Assembly: GCF_012912005.1 (NCBI RefSeq)
Contig: NZ_JABBEA010000011.1
Span: forward strand, 62,001 to 126,000
Direction: 5' to 3'
Length of the DNA: 64,000 nucleotides
Origin: Paenibacillus sp. SZ31
GTDB taxonomy: Bacteria > Bacillota > Bacilli > Paenibacillales > Paenibacillaceae
This document shows positions 1 through 8,865 of the stretch, one piece after another. Under the pieces are notes generated by a model that was not told where the DNA came from, made no database searches, and saw only the letters and a program-made list of their open reading frames with translations. Both the position numbers and the translations under genes were made by a program. Every line of letters begins with the position of its first letter. Within the stretch, counting starts at the first letter, position 1.

Positions 1-557
1 CTGCTCTTATCCTGAATGGAAAGCTGTATAGCGGTCAGAATGGAGCAGCAGGCGAGATTGGGCATTTCATTGCCGGAGACGAAGGGATTCATTCCGGTTA
101 CGTTGCGGATGCGGATTCCTTTGGTGTATTCGAGCAAGCGACTTCAGGTACGGGAATTACCGAACAGGCGAGGCGTTATTTTGCAGATGGAAAAGGAAGT
201 GACGTATCCCTGATCATGAGTCTGGCAGGGGAGAAAGTGGAACAGGTCGAAGCCAGACATGTATTCAAAGCAGCCGAATCAGGTGATATTGCTGCACTGG
301 AGATCCTGGAGCTGCCCATGCGTTATATGGCACGAGGCCTAGCCAATATTATAGCTTTACTTAATCCTTCCATAATTGTGATCGGTGGTGGCGTGGCAGC
401 ATCCAACCCATCCTATTATCTAAATGAAGTACGTAAACGCCTTAAACGATATACGGTTCTGCCTGCGCGTTTAGCTATAGCTGAACTGGGGAACCAAGCA
501 GGCGCCATCGGGGCATTGGCTGCAATCAGGTCAAGTCTAGTACGGACGTATCAATAG
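1..557 (+). CDS. ROK family sugar kinase or regulator, C-terminal part (5' end outside window)
   Basis: The open frame enters from the left edge in frame 3 and ends at 557. The ROK signature GAAGEIGH is present, followed by the second-lobe helix and a glycine-rich VIGGGVAAS near the C terminus, so this is the C-terminal half of a ROK protein (glucokinase or NagC/XylR-type fold). ROK proteins phosphorylate sugars or act as sugar-responsive repressors. The usual zinc-binding CxCGxxGC cluster, expected about 10 residues after GEIGH, is absent: the stretch is HFIAGDEGIHSGYVADADSF with no cysteine. Whether a DNA-binding N terminus exists cannot be seen. The next gene starts about 40 bases downstream in the same direction, so it is probably cotranscribed with the MFS transporter. 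Confidence 0.85.
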   Translation, partial: ALILNGKLYSGQNGAAGEIGHFIAGDEGIHSGYVADADSFGVFEQATSGTGITEQARRYFADGKGSDVSLIMSLAGEKVEQVEARHVFKAAESGDIAALEILELPMRYMARGLANIIALLNPSIIVIGGGVAASNPSYYLNEVRKRLKRYTVLPARLAIAELGNQAGAIGALAAIRSSLVRTYQ

Positions 558-600
558 AGAATAGGCGAAGCGACTACAGAATTAAAGGATGGAGATCCGG

Positions 601-1824
601 ATGAGAAGCAGACATATGAAGGCTTACACAGAGAAAACAAAAGCCGATTCCAATGATGCAAGACGTGTTTTACTCAAATTGCAGGGCCTATATCTGTTTA
701 TGGGACTTGCGGGAGGAATGTTTAACCCGTACATTAATCCCATATTGGTTGCACAAGGTTTTTCCAGTAAAGAAACCGGATTTATTATGGCGTTTGGCAC
801 ACTCGTATCTATTATTCTTCAACCTATATGGGGAATTCTGGTAGATAAGTTTAAAAAGACACGATTCGTACTGGTAATAAGCCTGCTTGTTCCTGCATCG
901 TTAGCGTACTTCTACAATATTCAAGTGTACATTATATTAATATTGATTTATACTTTATGCACTATATTCCAAGTGACTCAGATACCTGTGGCTGACTCCT
1001 ATGCGGTTACCGCCGCGAGGGCAGCCAATACCTCATATGGCATGATCCGACTCTTCGGCAGCATCGGAACGGGAGTTGGTGGATTCGCAGCAGGGATGTA
1101 TCTCTCCCAGTTTTCCATTCACATGTTATGGCTGCCATTTCTGATGTTTAACGTTCTGAGCGCCATACTGGCAAGTACACTTCCCCGGCAGACGAGCATA
1201 TCCTCGTCCTCGGTAACCTTCTCCGTAGGTTTGGCAAGATTGCTCCGAAACCGGACATTCCTTCTATTTCTAACAGGTTGTTTCCTGGTTAACCAAACGC
1301 TCACTGCGTTTAACTCCTTTTTCGTTATTTCATTTCAGATGGCTGGCGGTTCTGTGACCATGACAGGTACAGCGTTGTTGCTTGCGTCGATTACCAATGT
1401 TCCATCCATGTTGGCAGCGGCATTCATACTCCGAAAATGGGGGCATGAACGCACGATGCTCTTTGCAGCCGGGGCGTATATGTTACGTTGGGGAATACAA
1501 TGGCTATGGCCGACGCCTGAGGTGATGATTGGCGTTCAGGTGCTGCATGGATTATCCTTCGGATTCTTCTATATTGCAGCAGTGGAATATGTGGCTTCTG
1601 TTACGGGACGGGAGATGCAGGCCACGGGACAAAGTTTATTTAACATGGTATTTGCTGGCCTGGGCGGAATTGTTGGTAATATGCTTAACGGATATTTACT
1701 CGATTCTGGCGGTCCGTCATTGATGTATCTGTCTTGCACGATCAGTGCGGCACTAGGATCAGTGATTCTGTATATCGTCAGCAGGCAGGCCAAAGAACAG
1801 AGAAGATCATACTCATTAGAATAG
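601..1824 (+). CDS. MFS transporter, HcaT/LacY-like
   Basis: A 407-residue membrane protein with about 12 hydrophobic segments. The N-terminal GMFNPYINPILVAQGFSS and the loop GILVDKFKKTRF (typical MFS loop 2-3 D/R pattern) place it in the MFS_1-like group that includes 3-phenylpropionate and sugar/proton symporters. Substrate is unknown; the surrounding sugar genes suggest a carbohydrate or aromatic acid. I chose ATG 601 because GGAG at 591-594 lies 6 bases upstream. An in-frame ATG at 589 has its AAAGG immediately adjacent, which is too close. It follows the ROK gene and precedes the AraC regulator by about 20 bases, consistent with an operon. Confidence 0.85.
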   Translation: MRSRHMKAYTEKTKADSNDARRVLLKLQGLYLFMGLAGGMFNPYINPILVAQGFSSKETGFIMAFGTLVSIILQPIWGILVDKFKKTRFVLVISLLVPASLAYFYNIQVYIILILIYTLCTIFQVTQIPVADSYAVTAARAANTSYGMIRLFGSIGTGVGGFAAGMYLSQFSIHMLWLPFLMFNVLSAILASTLPRQTSISSSSVTFSVGLARLLRNRTFLLFLTGCFLVNQTLTAFNSFFVISFQMAGGSVTMTGTALLLASITNVPSMLAAAFILRKWGHERTMLFAAGAYMLRWGIQWLWPTPEVMIGVQVLHGLSFGFFYIAAVEYVASVTGREMQATGQSLFNMVFAGLGGIVGNMLNGYLLDSGGPSLMYLSCTISAALGSVILYIVSRQAKEQRRSYSLE

Positions 1825-1845
1825 AGATGGAAGGAGTTGGAGCCT

Positions 1846-4089
1846 ATGAAAGTAAATCTGAAGCGGAATTGGCACACCAAGTTGATGTATTCCTATTTTC
1901 CCATTTTTCTGCTTACGATTTCCATTCTGATCTTTCTCTCCTTCCTGATTGTCAACGAACTCTCGCGTAATGAAACGCAAAAAGCCGACATGATCTCCAC
2001 CCGCTATATCGTGGATACACTGGAGCGCTCGTTAAGCGACATTGAACTTCGGTTGCTTGAAGACATCGGTGCGAACAAGACATACAGTCGTTTTCTGGAA
2101 GCTGGACAGGGACAATTATCGAGTCAGTTCATCTATGATGCGGCAAGCGGGTTGGGACGTATGCTGGATCAGCAGGATATGATTCAATCGATTTATCTCT
2201 ATCGCATGTCGGATTCCCAGATCCTTACGCCAAGAGGCATGATGCGCTTGGAAGATTTCCAAGATCGTGCCTATATTGAGCAAGCGTTGAAAGATCGCGA
2301 GAACCTCGGTTGGAACCTGCCACGTGAATACAAGGAACGTTCGTTCGACGTACCTTCACAGGTGATTAGCATGAATAAGTGGCTTCCTTTGCCGTGGGGC
2401 GGGGAAGGTCTGCTCGTCATTACGATCCGCATGTATGCAGTAGAACGGCAGATTGATAACATGACGAATGAAAAGTTGTCTGTTCTTCAGGTTCGGGATA
2501 AGAGCGACAATCTGATCTATGCCGCGCATCAAATGGACCCTTCAGCAGGCGAAATCCTTAATCGTGTATCTGCGGACAAGCTTGGTCTGGTCTTCGAGAG
2601 TGGCATTCAATCCGGACAACTGTATTCATGGGTATCGCTTGTCTCCTATGTGTGGATCGGCATTGGTTTATTAACGATAGTTGGTGCAGTGGCGGGCCTG
2701 ATCTACATTACTCGCAGAAATACTCGACCCATTCAGTTGATCATGAATCGAATTCAGGCGCTACAGCCACGTGCCGAGGAAGATGAAGCAGCCCCGTCCG
2801 TCAAGGATGAACTGGCTCTCATCGACCGTGCGCTGGAACATCTGATTGCTCAAACGGTTGATTATGAGAAACAGCATCATGAGAACCTGCTGATTCATCG
2901 CAGACAGTTGCTTGTTGATCTGATGGAAGGAGAACGAATGGATTCGTTCCGTCAGCGACTTCGTCATCTGCAACCGCTAGAGGAACGTTTCATGGAACCG
3001 AAGAGTGTTGCTGTCCTCATTGCGGAGATGAATGGTGACGATCTCTCGACCAATCAGAATATTCTGAAGATTGCGCTCATGAACGTGGTAGAAGAACTTG
3101 TGCAGAACGAGACACAGTTCGGTGGTTGGGCTGAATGGTTTGGGAACCGCAGACTTATTGTGGTGATTGCATCGGATGAGCAGGAAGGACTGGATCGGAA
3201 ATTGCTTATGGATCTGGCTAAACAGATGCATATGTGGATTGCGGAACACTTCCGACTCCGGTTTACCTTTGGCATTGGACGAACCGTATCAGGTTGGGAA
3301 GAGATCACGCGATCCTACGCTAGTGCAGATGCGGGTCTGCAGCATAGGCTTACCCTTGGTAAAGATGCGATTGTTCTCAGTGAGCAGCTACCGGATCGTA
3401 CTGAGCTTCAATCGTACAAGTACTTGCAGATGCTCGCGGACTTTGTCCGTGAATTCAGGCTTACGGGTGATGGCTGGCGGACGCAGCTGGATCAGATGTT
3501 TGTTGCGTTCGGCGAAGATCAGATTACAGATAACGATATTCGGATGTTGCTGCAGGCGTTAATCCAGATGTTGTCCCGTGAATTCGGGGAGCTGTCAGAA
3601 CGGTTGCAAAGCCAGTTTGCCGAGGAAATCCTGACTCGTCTTCGCAGTGATATCCAGCAGGTGGAGACACTCGAGGAAATTCAAGAGATTTTGCAGGAAT
3701 GGCTTAAAGAGGTCTATCGCAATTATGTTTCTGTGAATGAAACGAAAAGTCATCGAGCGATGATCAACGAGCTGCGGATCTATATTGAAGAGCATTTTGA
3801 TGATCCGGATCTGTCGCTGAAACATCTGAGTGATCGGTTCCAAATCTCGGGTAAATATGCGAGTTATTTGTTCAAGGAAGAGTTTGAGATGAAGTTTGTT
3901 GATTTTCTTGTGAAACTGAGGGTCGAAAAGGCCTGCCGTCTGTTGTCTGCATCCGATATGGCTATTCAGGATATTGCTGTGCAAGTGGGCTATGCCAATG
4001 CCATTTCCTTCGGCAGAGTATTTAAACGGATTATGGGCGTGACACCTGGGGATTACCGCAAGCAGAGTGGAAAACAAGGTGAACAATAA
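1846..4089 (+). CDS. Membrane-anchored AraC family regulator
   Basis: 747 residues. A first membrane segment (about residues 13-35) is followed by an extracellular sensor region of roughly 230 residues, a second membrane segment near 265-285, a HAMP-like/coiled region, a middle domain of unknown type, and a C-terminal double helix-turn-helix of the AraC family in the last 100 residues (motifs LSLKHLSDRFQIS and IQDIAVQVGYANAISFGRVF). Such one-component membrane regulators usually sense extracellular oligosaccharides and activate an adjacent LplABC-type ABC system, which fits the genes downstream. Start ATG 1846 has AAGGAG at 1831-1836 with 9 bases spacing; TTG 1837 would abut the ribosome binding site. 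Ligand is not inferable. Confidence 0.92.
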   Translation: MKVNLKRNWHTKLMYSYFPIFLLTISILIFLSFLIVNELSRNETQKADMISTRYIVDTLERSLSDIELRLLEDIGANKTYSRFLEAGQGQLSSQFIYDAASGLGRMLDQQDMIQSIYLYRMSDSQILTPRGMMRLEDFQDRAYIEQALKDRENLGWNLPREYKERSFDVPSQVISMNKWLPLPWGGEGLLVITIRMYAVERQIDNMTNEKLSVLQVRDKSDNLIYAAHQMDPSAGEILNRVSADKLGLVFESGIQSGQLYSWVSLVSYVWIGIGLLTIVGAVAGLIYITRRNTRPIQLIMNRIQALQPRAEEDEAAPSVKDELALIDRALEHLIAQTVDYEKQHHENLLIHRRQLLVDLMEGERMDSFRQRLRHLQPLEERFMEPKSVAVLIAEMNGDDLSTNQNILKIALMNVVEELVQNETQFGGWAEWFGNRRLIVVIASDEQEGLDRKLLMDLAKQMHMWIAEHFRLRFTFGIGRTVSGWEEITRSYASADAGLQHRLTLGKDAIVLSEQLPDRTELQSYKYLQMLADFVREFRLTGDGWRTQLDQMFVAFGEDQITDNDIRMLLQALIQMLSREFGELSERLQSQFAEEILTRLRSDIQQVETLEEIQEILQEWLKEVYRNYVSVNETKSHRAMINELRIYIEEHFDDPDLSLKHLSDRFQISGKYASYLFKEEFEMKFVDFLVKLRVEKACRLLSASDMAIQDIAVQVGYANAISFGRVFKRIMGVTPGDYRKQSGKQGEQ

Positions 4090-4155
4090 CGATATTGGAA
4101 ATGTTAGAACATCCAAGCATCGCGTGAAAAACAATATTCTTAGAGATATCTCATG

Positions 4156-4215
4156 AAATCTCCTGTATGAAGGAATAAGGTCCGTGCCTTATCGTCCTTT
4201 TACAGGAGATTTTTT
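4156..4215 (+). terminator. Rho-independent terminator after the AraC gene
   Basis: AAATCTCCTGTA (4156-4167) pairs with TACAGGAGATTT (4201-4212) and is followed by further T residues. A smaller hairpin ATAAGG...CCTTAT is nested in the loop. Confidence 0.85.
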
Positions 4216-4328
4216 GATGTTTAATACAAGATCTTAGGCCCATTAAGCTGGTGCGTTAAGAAATTTTAGGAATGACCTATACTAGCATTATGACAATCCA
4301 TTAATTCATAGGGAAGGAGTTGAAGAAG

Positions 4329-4700
4329 ATGTACACATACGGACAGCAAGTGTGGGGATCGGTAGATATCAATAGGCAGGTTACCATCACAACAAGCAAC
4401 AACACATTCACATTTAATGTAGATGACTCGTCATATACGATAACGATACCTGACGGTACCTACGCAACCACTCGCCAAAGGCATGAATCGGAACTTGTGC
4501 AGGCCATTTCGAAGGCGGGGGCGGCCGAGAACATTCCTGTACAGTTTATTTTGGGCGGAATGCATTATGATGAGAAGTATAATGTGTTGATTCTGGAACA
4601 TACGGACACGACCAACGAACATGTCATCGATCAATTTGAGGGAAATGCCATCGATACGTTGTTTGGTCAAGTGAAGTTTAATCTTCCGCCGAGGGATTAG
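4329..4700 (+). CDS. Small beta-rich protein of unknown function
   Basis: 123 residues with no signal peptide or membrane segment. Start ATG 4329 has AAGGAG at 4314-4319, spacing 9. The central stretch (TFTFNVDDSSYTITIPDGTY, then ELVQAI) resembles the beta-hairpin plus helix found in flagellin, hook-associated and phage tail subunits, where a Y-x-I-T-I-P-x-G-x-Y strand precedes a short helix. That is pattern resemblance only; no such genes are nearby. It stands as its own transcription unit between two terminators, in the middle of a sugar transport locus. I do not recognise the family. Confidence 0.65.
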   Translation: MYTYGQQVWGSVDINRQVTITTSNNTFTFNVDDSSYTITIPDGTYATTRQRHESELVQAISKAGAAENIPVQFILGGMHYDEKYNVLILEHTDTTNEHVIDQFEGNAIDTLFGQVKFNLPPRD

Positions 4701-4732
4701 TACATGAAATGCTTTAATATGTGCTACACATG

Positions 4733-4761
4733 GAGATCACTACAGATGTGGTCTCTTTTTG
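4733..4761 (+). terminator. Rho-independent terminator
   Basis: GAGATCAC (4733-4740) pairs with GTGGTCTC (one G-U pair) across a 7-base loop and is followed by a T run. It separates the small gene from the binding-protein operon. Confidence 0.75.
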
Positions 4762-4956
4762 TTATGGTTTGATGGGAGTACCCAGCGGAAAAAGGATTAT
4801 TGCGAATTCGGTTATGTCAGATGGTACACAATAAATCAAGTAAAACCAAACAATTAGTGTTATTATAGTTAACATAAATGTCGTGAAAATTGTATATTGT
4901 CAGGAAATATGTTTATATATCGCGGTATTTGACTTAAAAAACGCAATTTTTACATT

Positions 4957-4985
4957 TTGAAAATAGTTTATTGTCTAAATATAAG
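4957..4985 (+). promoter_or_regulatory. Sigma-A-type promoter of the binding-protein operon
   Basis: TTGAAA (4957-4962) and TATAAG (4980-4985) are separated by 17 bases. They lie in the AT-rich 4760-5094 gap, which otherwise holds no gene. The start codon is 110 bases downstream, leaving room for a leader and an AraC binding site upstream of the -35. Confidence 0.6.
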
Positions 4986-5094
4986 ATCGTATGTAATGAT
5001 TAGTGACATTCACAGGTGCAACGAAATGGTTGAACAAAGTGGAGTGGCAATCATGTGAATCCATTCAGAGAGTGTGCGAAAGGGGAAAGGTCAA

Positions 5095-6696
5095 ATGAGA
5101 TTATTTCAAAGACGTAAGGCAGGCAAGGCAAGTTCAATCCTCGCAGTGGTAACAGCATTCACTCTATTATTATCTGCATGTTCGTCAGGAAGCGAATCTA
5201 CATCTTCATCAGGAGAGTCGGGTTCGGGGGAAAAAACGACTTTGAAAGTGGAAATCTTCGACCGGGGAAACACACCGGCGGGCTACACCATTTCGGACAG
5301 TTATCTGACTCGCTTCATTCAAGAGAAGTTTGGCGATCCAAACAACATCGACGTTCAGTTTGTTCCGGTACCACGCTCGGAGGAAGTACAGAAGCTTAAC
5401 GTTCTGATGGCGAGTGGCTCTGAAGTACCTGATATCGTCTTTACCTACGACTCGGGAACATTCAACCGTTATGCACAACAAGGTGGTTTAACTGAACTTA
5501 CGGATCTGATCAATCAAACGGGTCCTAACCTGAAAAAATTGCTGGGAGATGAAACGCTGGCCTACGGTCAATACGATGGACAACAGTTTGCGGTTCCAGG
5601 TAAACGTCTCGTACTTGGTAAGTACGCATCCTATGTTCGTCAGGACTGGTTGGACACGCTCGGATTGCCTTCACCGGAGACAGCTGAGGAGCTGCATACA
5701 ACACTGAAGGCCTTTAAGGAAAAAGATCCGGGTAACGTTGGTACAGGACTTATTCCAATGGGGATGTCCATTGCCTCGGCTCAATATGAACCACTGATCT
5801 GGTCATTCATTGAACCACTGACGGAAGAACAAAAATATACATTAACGCAACAACTGGGTTCTAATGACTATCCAACGTTGTTGCCTGGTTTCAAGGATGC
5901 CTTGAAATATTTGAACACACTTTATAATGAAGGATTAATGAGCAAAGACTTTGGACTCGACAAAGACAAGAAAAAGCTGTGGGAAGATGTATCTAACGGA
6001 AAAGTTGGATTCTACACCGAGGATGCAGGGGAGATATACATCTCTGGTACGTACAAAAACTTGCAAACCAATCAACCTGGTGCAGTGATGACACCGATTG
6101 ATGCATTCAAAAACTCCGAAGGCAAATTCGCCAAACCGGCTTATGCACCCAATGCGATGTATGTCATGATTCCGAAGTCAAGCAACAATGCGGAAGCAGC
6201 AATGAAGTATCTCGATTGGATGGCTTCAGGCAACAACCTGTTCGACCTGCAATTCGGTGTTGAAAATGAGAACTATGAGCTCGTGGATGGAGTTCCATTG
6301 ATCAAGGATGATGCTTCTCCTGAAATCGCAGGTCGCATCTATAATTCCGGTGACATTGCCATTATCGTCAATGGTAAATACGTTGGGGATGACAAGAAAA
6401 ATGAAGAAGCTTATGTCGTGCAGGTAGAGTCGAAGTATCGGGATGATATGCGTAAGTCGGTAGCGATCTCTAATACGGATACCATTCAACCGGTGCGCTT
6501 CTCCAAACCGATTGAGGCGGAAGCACGCTACGGTAACGGCTTGAAAGACAAGTTTATGGAGTTCTTCGTGAAAACAACCATTTCCAAACCTGCTGATTTT
6601 GAAGCCACGTATGACAGCATGATGAAAGATTACATGGCGAGCGGTGGTCAAGCGATCCTGGATGAACGTACAGAAGCTTACAATGCGATGAAATAA
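5095..6696 (+). CDS. Extracellular solute-binding lipoprotein (LplA/YtcQ type)
   Basis: 533 residues. It starts with a basic region and hydrophobic core ending in the lipobox LLLSAC, then a Ser/Gly-rich linker, so it is an anchored lipoprotein on the outer face of the membrane. The mature part has the large two-lobe architecture of family 1 binding proteins associated with oligosaccharide ABC importers (motif LNVLMASGSEVPDIVF, then repeated W/Y-rich segments). It delivers ligand to the two permeases directly downstream. ATG 5095 is chosen because AGGGGAAAGG lies just upstream; GTG 5074 would add a run of residues before the signal peptide. Ligand unknown, probably an oligosaccharide. Confidence 0.93.
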   Translation: MRLFQRRKAGKASSILAVVTAFTLLLSACSSGSESTSSSGESGSGEKTTLKVEIFDRGNTPAGYTISDSYLTRFIQEKFGDPNNIDVQFVPVPRSEEVQKLNVLMASGSEVPDIVFTYDSGTFNRYAQQGGLTELTDLINQTGPNLKKLLGDETLAYGQYDGQQFAVPGKRLVLGKYASYVRQDWLDTLGLPSPETAEELHTTLKAFKEKDPGNVGTGLIPMGMSIASAQYEPLIWSFIEPLTEEQKYTLTQQLGSNDYPTLLPGFKDALKYLNTLYNEGLMSKDFGLDKDKKKLWEDVSNGKVGFYTEDAGEIYISGTYKNLQTNQPGAVMTPIDAFKNSEGKFAKPAYAPNAMYVMIPKSSNNAEAAMKYLDWMASGNNLFDLQFGVENENYELVDGVPLIKDDASPEIAGRIYNSGDIAIIVNGKYVGDDKKNEEAYVVQVESKYRDDMRKSVAISNTDTIQPVRFSKPIEAEARYGNGLKDKFMEFFVKTTISKPADFEATYDSMMKDYMASGGQAILDERTEAYNAMK

Positions 6697-6737
6697 GTAG
6701 AGTAGAGATCACATCTAATGCGTATGGCAACAAAGAA

Positions 6738-6786
6738 CAGGGATTTCATCAAGGCGATGACAACATCGTCTTGATGAAGAAATCCT
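6738..6786 (+). promoter_or_regulatory. Intercistronic stem-loop after the binding-protein gene
   Basis: An inverted repeat (GGATTTCATCAAGGCGATG against CATCGTCTTGATGAAGAAATCC, one arm with a small bulge) closes a 4-base loop. No T run follows and the next gene starts 22 bases later, so it looks like an mRNA-stabilising or attenuating structure, not a full terminator. Confidence 0.6.
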
Positions 6787-6808
6787 GAATGACATGGGGG
6801 GAAGGTTT

Positions 6809-7711
6809 ATGAAAACAAGCATCTATTTCCGCAGAAACTGGCAACTATATGCGTTGCTCCTACTGCCCATGATCTACTTCATTATTTTCAAGTATGGGCC
6901 AATGTATGGTGTGCAGATTGCGTTCAAGGACTTTAACTTCTTTCAAGGTATCGCTGGTAGTGAGTGGATTGGCTTGGATGCGTTCAGAGAAGTCTTTCAA
7001 AATCAGGGATTCTACACGGCATTACGCAATACGTTAGTGCTTAACATGCTGGACTTACTGGTATCCTTCCCAGCGCCACTGATATTGGCTATTTTATTAT
7101 TCGAGCTGAAGAAGGCCTGGTTCAAAAAGTTGGCACAGACCTTACTGTACATTCCTCACTTTATTTCGTGGGTTATTATTGGAGGGATCGTACTTCAGGT
7201 ATTCGGTACGCAATCCGGTTTCATTAACAATATCTTAATGAGTATGGGATTCGATCCGTTACCATTCCTTTCAGACAAAAACTATTGGCTCTTCACGTAT
7301 CTTGCGGTAGGCGTGTGGCAGAGTGCAGGCTGGGGTACGATACTGTATCTGGCATCCCTGACAGGGATTAACCGGGAACTGTATGAAGCGGCAGAAGTGG
7401 ATGGAGCAAGTCGGCTACGCAGAATCTGGCACATCTCCTTGCCAGGCATCAAAACGACGATTGTTACCTTATTGATCATCAATGTCGGCAACATGATCTC
7501 TATCGGCTTCGACCGACCATTTATTATCGGTAACGTGGCTGTACGTGAATACTCGGATGTGCTCAGCACATTTGTCTATCGTGTCGGTTTACAGTCTGGT
7601 CAGGTTACGCTCGCAACAGCTGTAGGTTTGTTCCAGGCTTTGGTTGGACTTGTCTTCATACTCGGAGCGAACTATACGTCCAAGAAATTAACCGATGAGA
7701 GCATTATGTAG
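6809..7711 (+). CDS. Sugar ABC transporter permease (LplB type)
   Basis: 300 residues with six predicted membrane helices. The N-terminal YGPMYGVQIAFKDF and the cytoplasmic EAA loop EAAEVDGASRLRRIWHI are typical of LplB/YteP-type subunits. It forms the translocation pore with the next gene product and contacts a separate ATPase through the EAA loop. ATG 6809 follows a GGGGGGAAGG tract; ATG 6794 would overlap it. No ATPase gene is present in the locus, so energy is probably supplied by a shared MsmX-type ATPase encoded elsewhere. Confidence 0.93.
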   Translation: MKTSIYFRRNWQLYALLLLPMIYFIIFKYGPMYGVQIAFKDFNFFQGIAGSEWIGLDAFREVFQNQGFYTALRNTLVLNMLDLLVSFPAPLILAILLFELKKAWFKKLAQTLLYIPHFISWVIIGGIVLQVFGTQSGFINNILMSMGFDPLPFLSDKNYWLFTYLAVGVWQSAGWGTILYLASLTGINRELYEAAEVDGASRLRRIWHISLPGIKTTIVTLLIINVGNMISIGFDRPFIIGNVAVREYSDVLSTFVYRVGLQSGQVTLATAVGLFQALVGLVFILGANYTSKKLTDESIM

Positions 7712-7749
7712 TGGATTGAATCACATATGATCTGTAAGGAGTGAGTGGG

Positions 7750-8622
7750 ATGTCTGAAAACACGGCGAATCGAATATTCAACACGGTAAATGTCATTCTT
7801 ATTGTCATTACGATGGTGCTGTGTCTTGCACCATTCATTCATATTATTGCGATCTCGCTCAGTTCGAACCGGGCGATCGGTTCAGGAGAAGTTTCCTTTT
7901 TCCCAAAAGAGTTGTCCTTTGAGGCTTATACTAAAGTATTTGCAGATGGATCAATGATTCGTTCCCTCATCTATACCATTTGGCTGACCGTCCTGAGTAC
8001 GGTGCTCAGCATGGTGATGACCATTGCAGCGGCATATCCACTGGCGAAGAGTAATCTGAAAGGGCGCAAGTGGTTCATGCTTGTCATTGTGGTGACAATG
8101 TTCTTCAGTGGGGGCATTATTCCTGAGTACATTCTGATCAAAAATCTGCACCTACTCGACAGCACATGGGGACTTATTCTGCCTGGATTGATTAGTCCGT
8201 TCTATATGATCATCCTCATTACCTTCTTCCGAGGGATTCCTGAAAGTCTGGAAGAAGCGGCGGGCATTGATGGAAGTAGCCACTTTGGAACACTTATGCG
8301 GATTATTTTGCCGCTATCCCTTCCGGTTATGGCGACACTGAGTCTATTCTACGCGGTAGGACGGTGGAATGGTTTCCAGGATGCACTCATGTATATTACC
8401 AAGCCTGAGCTATACCCTTTGCAATTGAAATTGTATCAGATGATTCAGCAAAACCAGATTACAGAACTGATGCAGAACGAAGGCATTGGTGCCGTTCAGG
8501 TCCTACCTGAGAGTCTGAAAGCAGCCAGCGTTATATTCTCCACGTTACCGATCCTGCTTGTGTATCCGTGGTTGCAACGGTACTTTATCAGTGGCGTAAT
8601 GGTAGGTGCTGTAAAAGGTTAA
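7750..8622 (+). CDS. Sugar ABC transporter permease (LplC type)
   Basis: 290 residues, six membrane helices. The conserved FFSGGIIPEYILIKNLHLLD segment, the EAA loop (EEAAGIDGSSHFGTLMRI) and the C-terminal YFISGVMVGAVKG are hallmarks of LplC/YtcP-type permeases. It pairs with the upstream permease to form a heterodimeric importer. ATG 7750 has AAGGAG at 7736-7741 with 8 bases spacing. A 219-base repeat element separates it from the following gene. Confidence 0.93.
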   Translation: MSENTANRIFNTVNVILIVITMVLCLAPFIHIIAISLSSNRAIGSGEVSFFPKELSFEAYTKVFADGSMIRSLIYTIWLTVLSTVLSMVMTIAAAYPLAKSNLKGRKWFMLVIVVTMFFSGGIIPEYILIKNLHLLDSTWGLILPGLISPFYMIILITFFRGIPESLEEAAGIDGSSHFGTLMRIILPLSLPVMATLSLFYAVGRWNGFQDALMYITKPELYPLQLKLYQMIQQNQITELMQNEGIGAVQVLPESLKAASVIFSTLPILLVYPWLQRYFISGVMVGAVKG

Positions 8623-8624
8623 TA

Positions 8625-8843
8625 GAGGTTGTTCAAAAAGTTCACTTTTGATTACGAATGATGCCTAGTGGCATCATCAGCATCGAATATGAAATTCAGC
8701 CGAAATAAGCGGGAGGCTTACGAAGTATGTTTCCTTCGGAAACATTGTAGTTGCTCACGTAGTTGTCCTACGCTCCGCTACTCCATTTCTAGCTTAATTC
8801 CATCTTCTTGGTACTGAAAACTGATCTTTTTGAACACGCACCT
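8625..8843. repeat. Intergenic palindromic repeat element
   Basis: About 219 bases with terminal inverted repeats: the left end GAGGTTGTTCAAAAAG matches the reverse complement of the right end CTTTTTGAACACGCACCT, and the match extends inward (TTCACTTTTGA against ATCAGTTTTCA). No open frame or transposase lies inside. A right-end relic with the 14-base core TTTTGAACAACCTC occurs at 40571-40584. It looks like a MITE-like element and occupies the whole gap between lplC and the next gene. Confidence 0.65.
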
Positions 8844-8865
8844 ATAGTCTCAGGAGGTCCATGAC

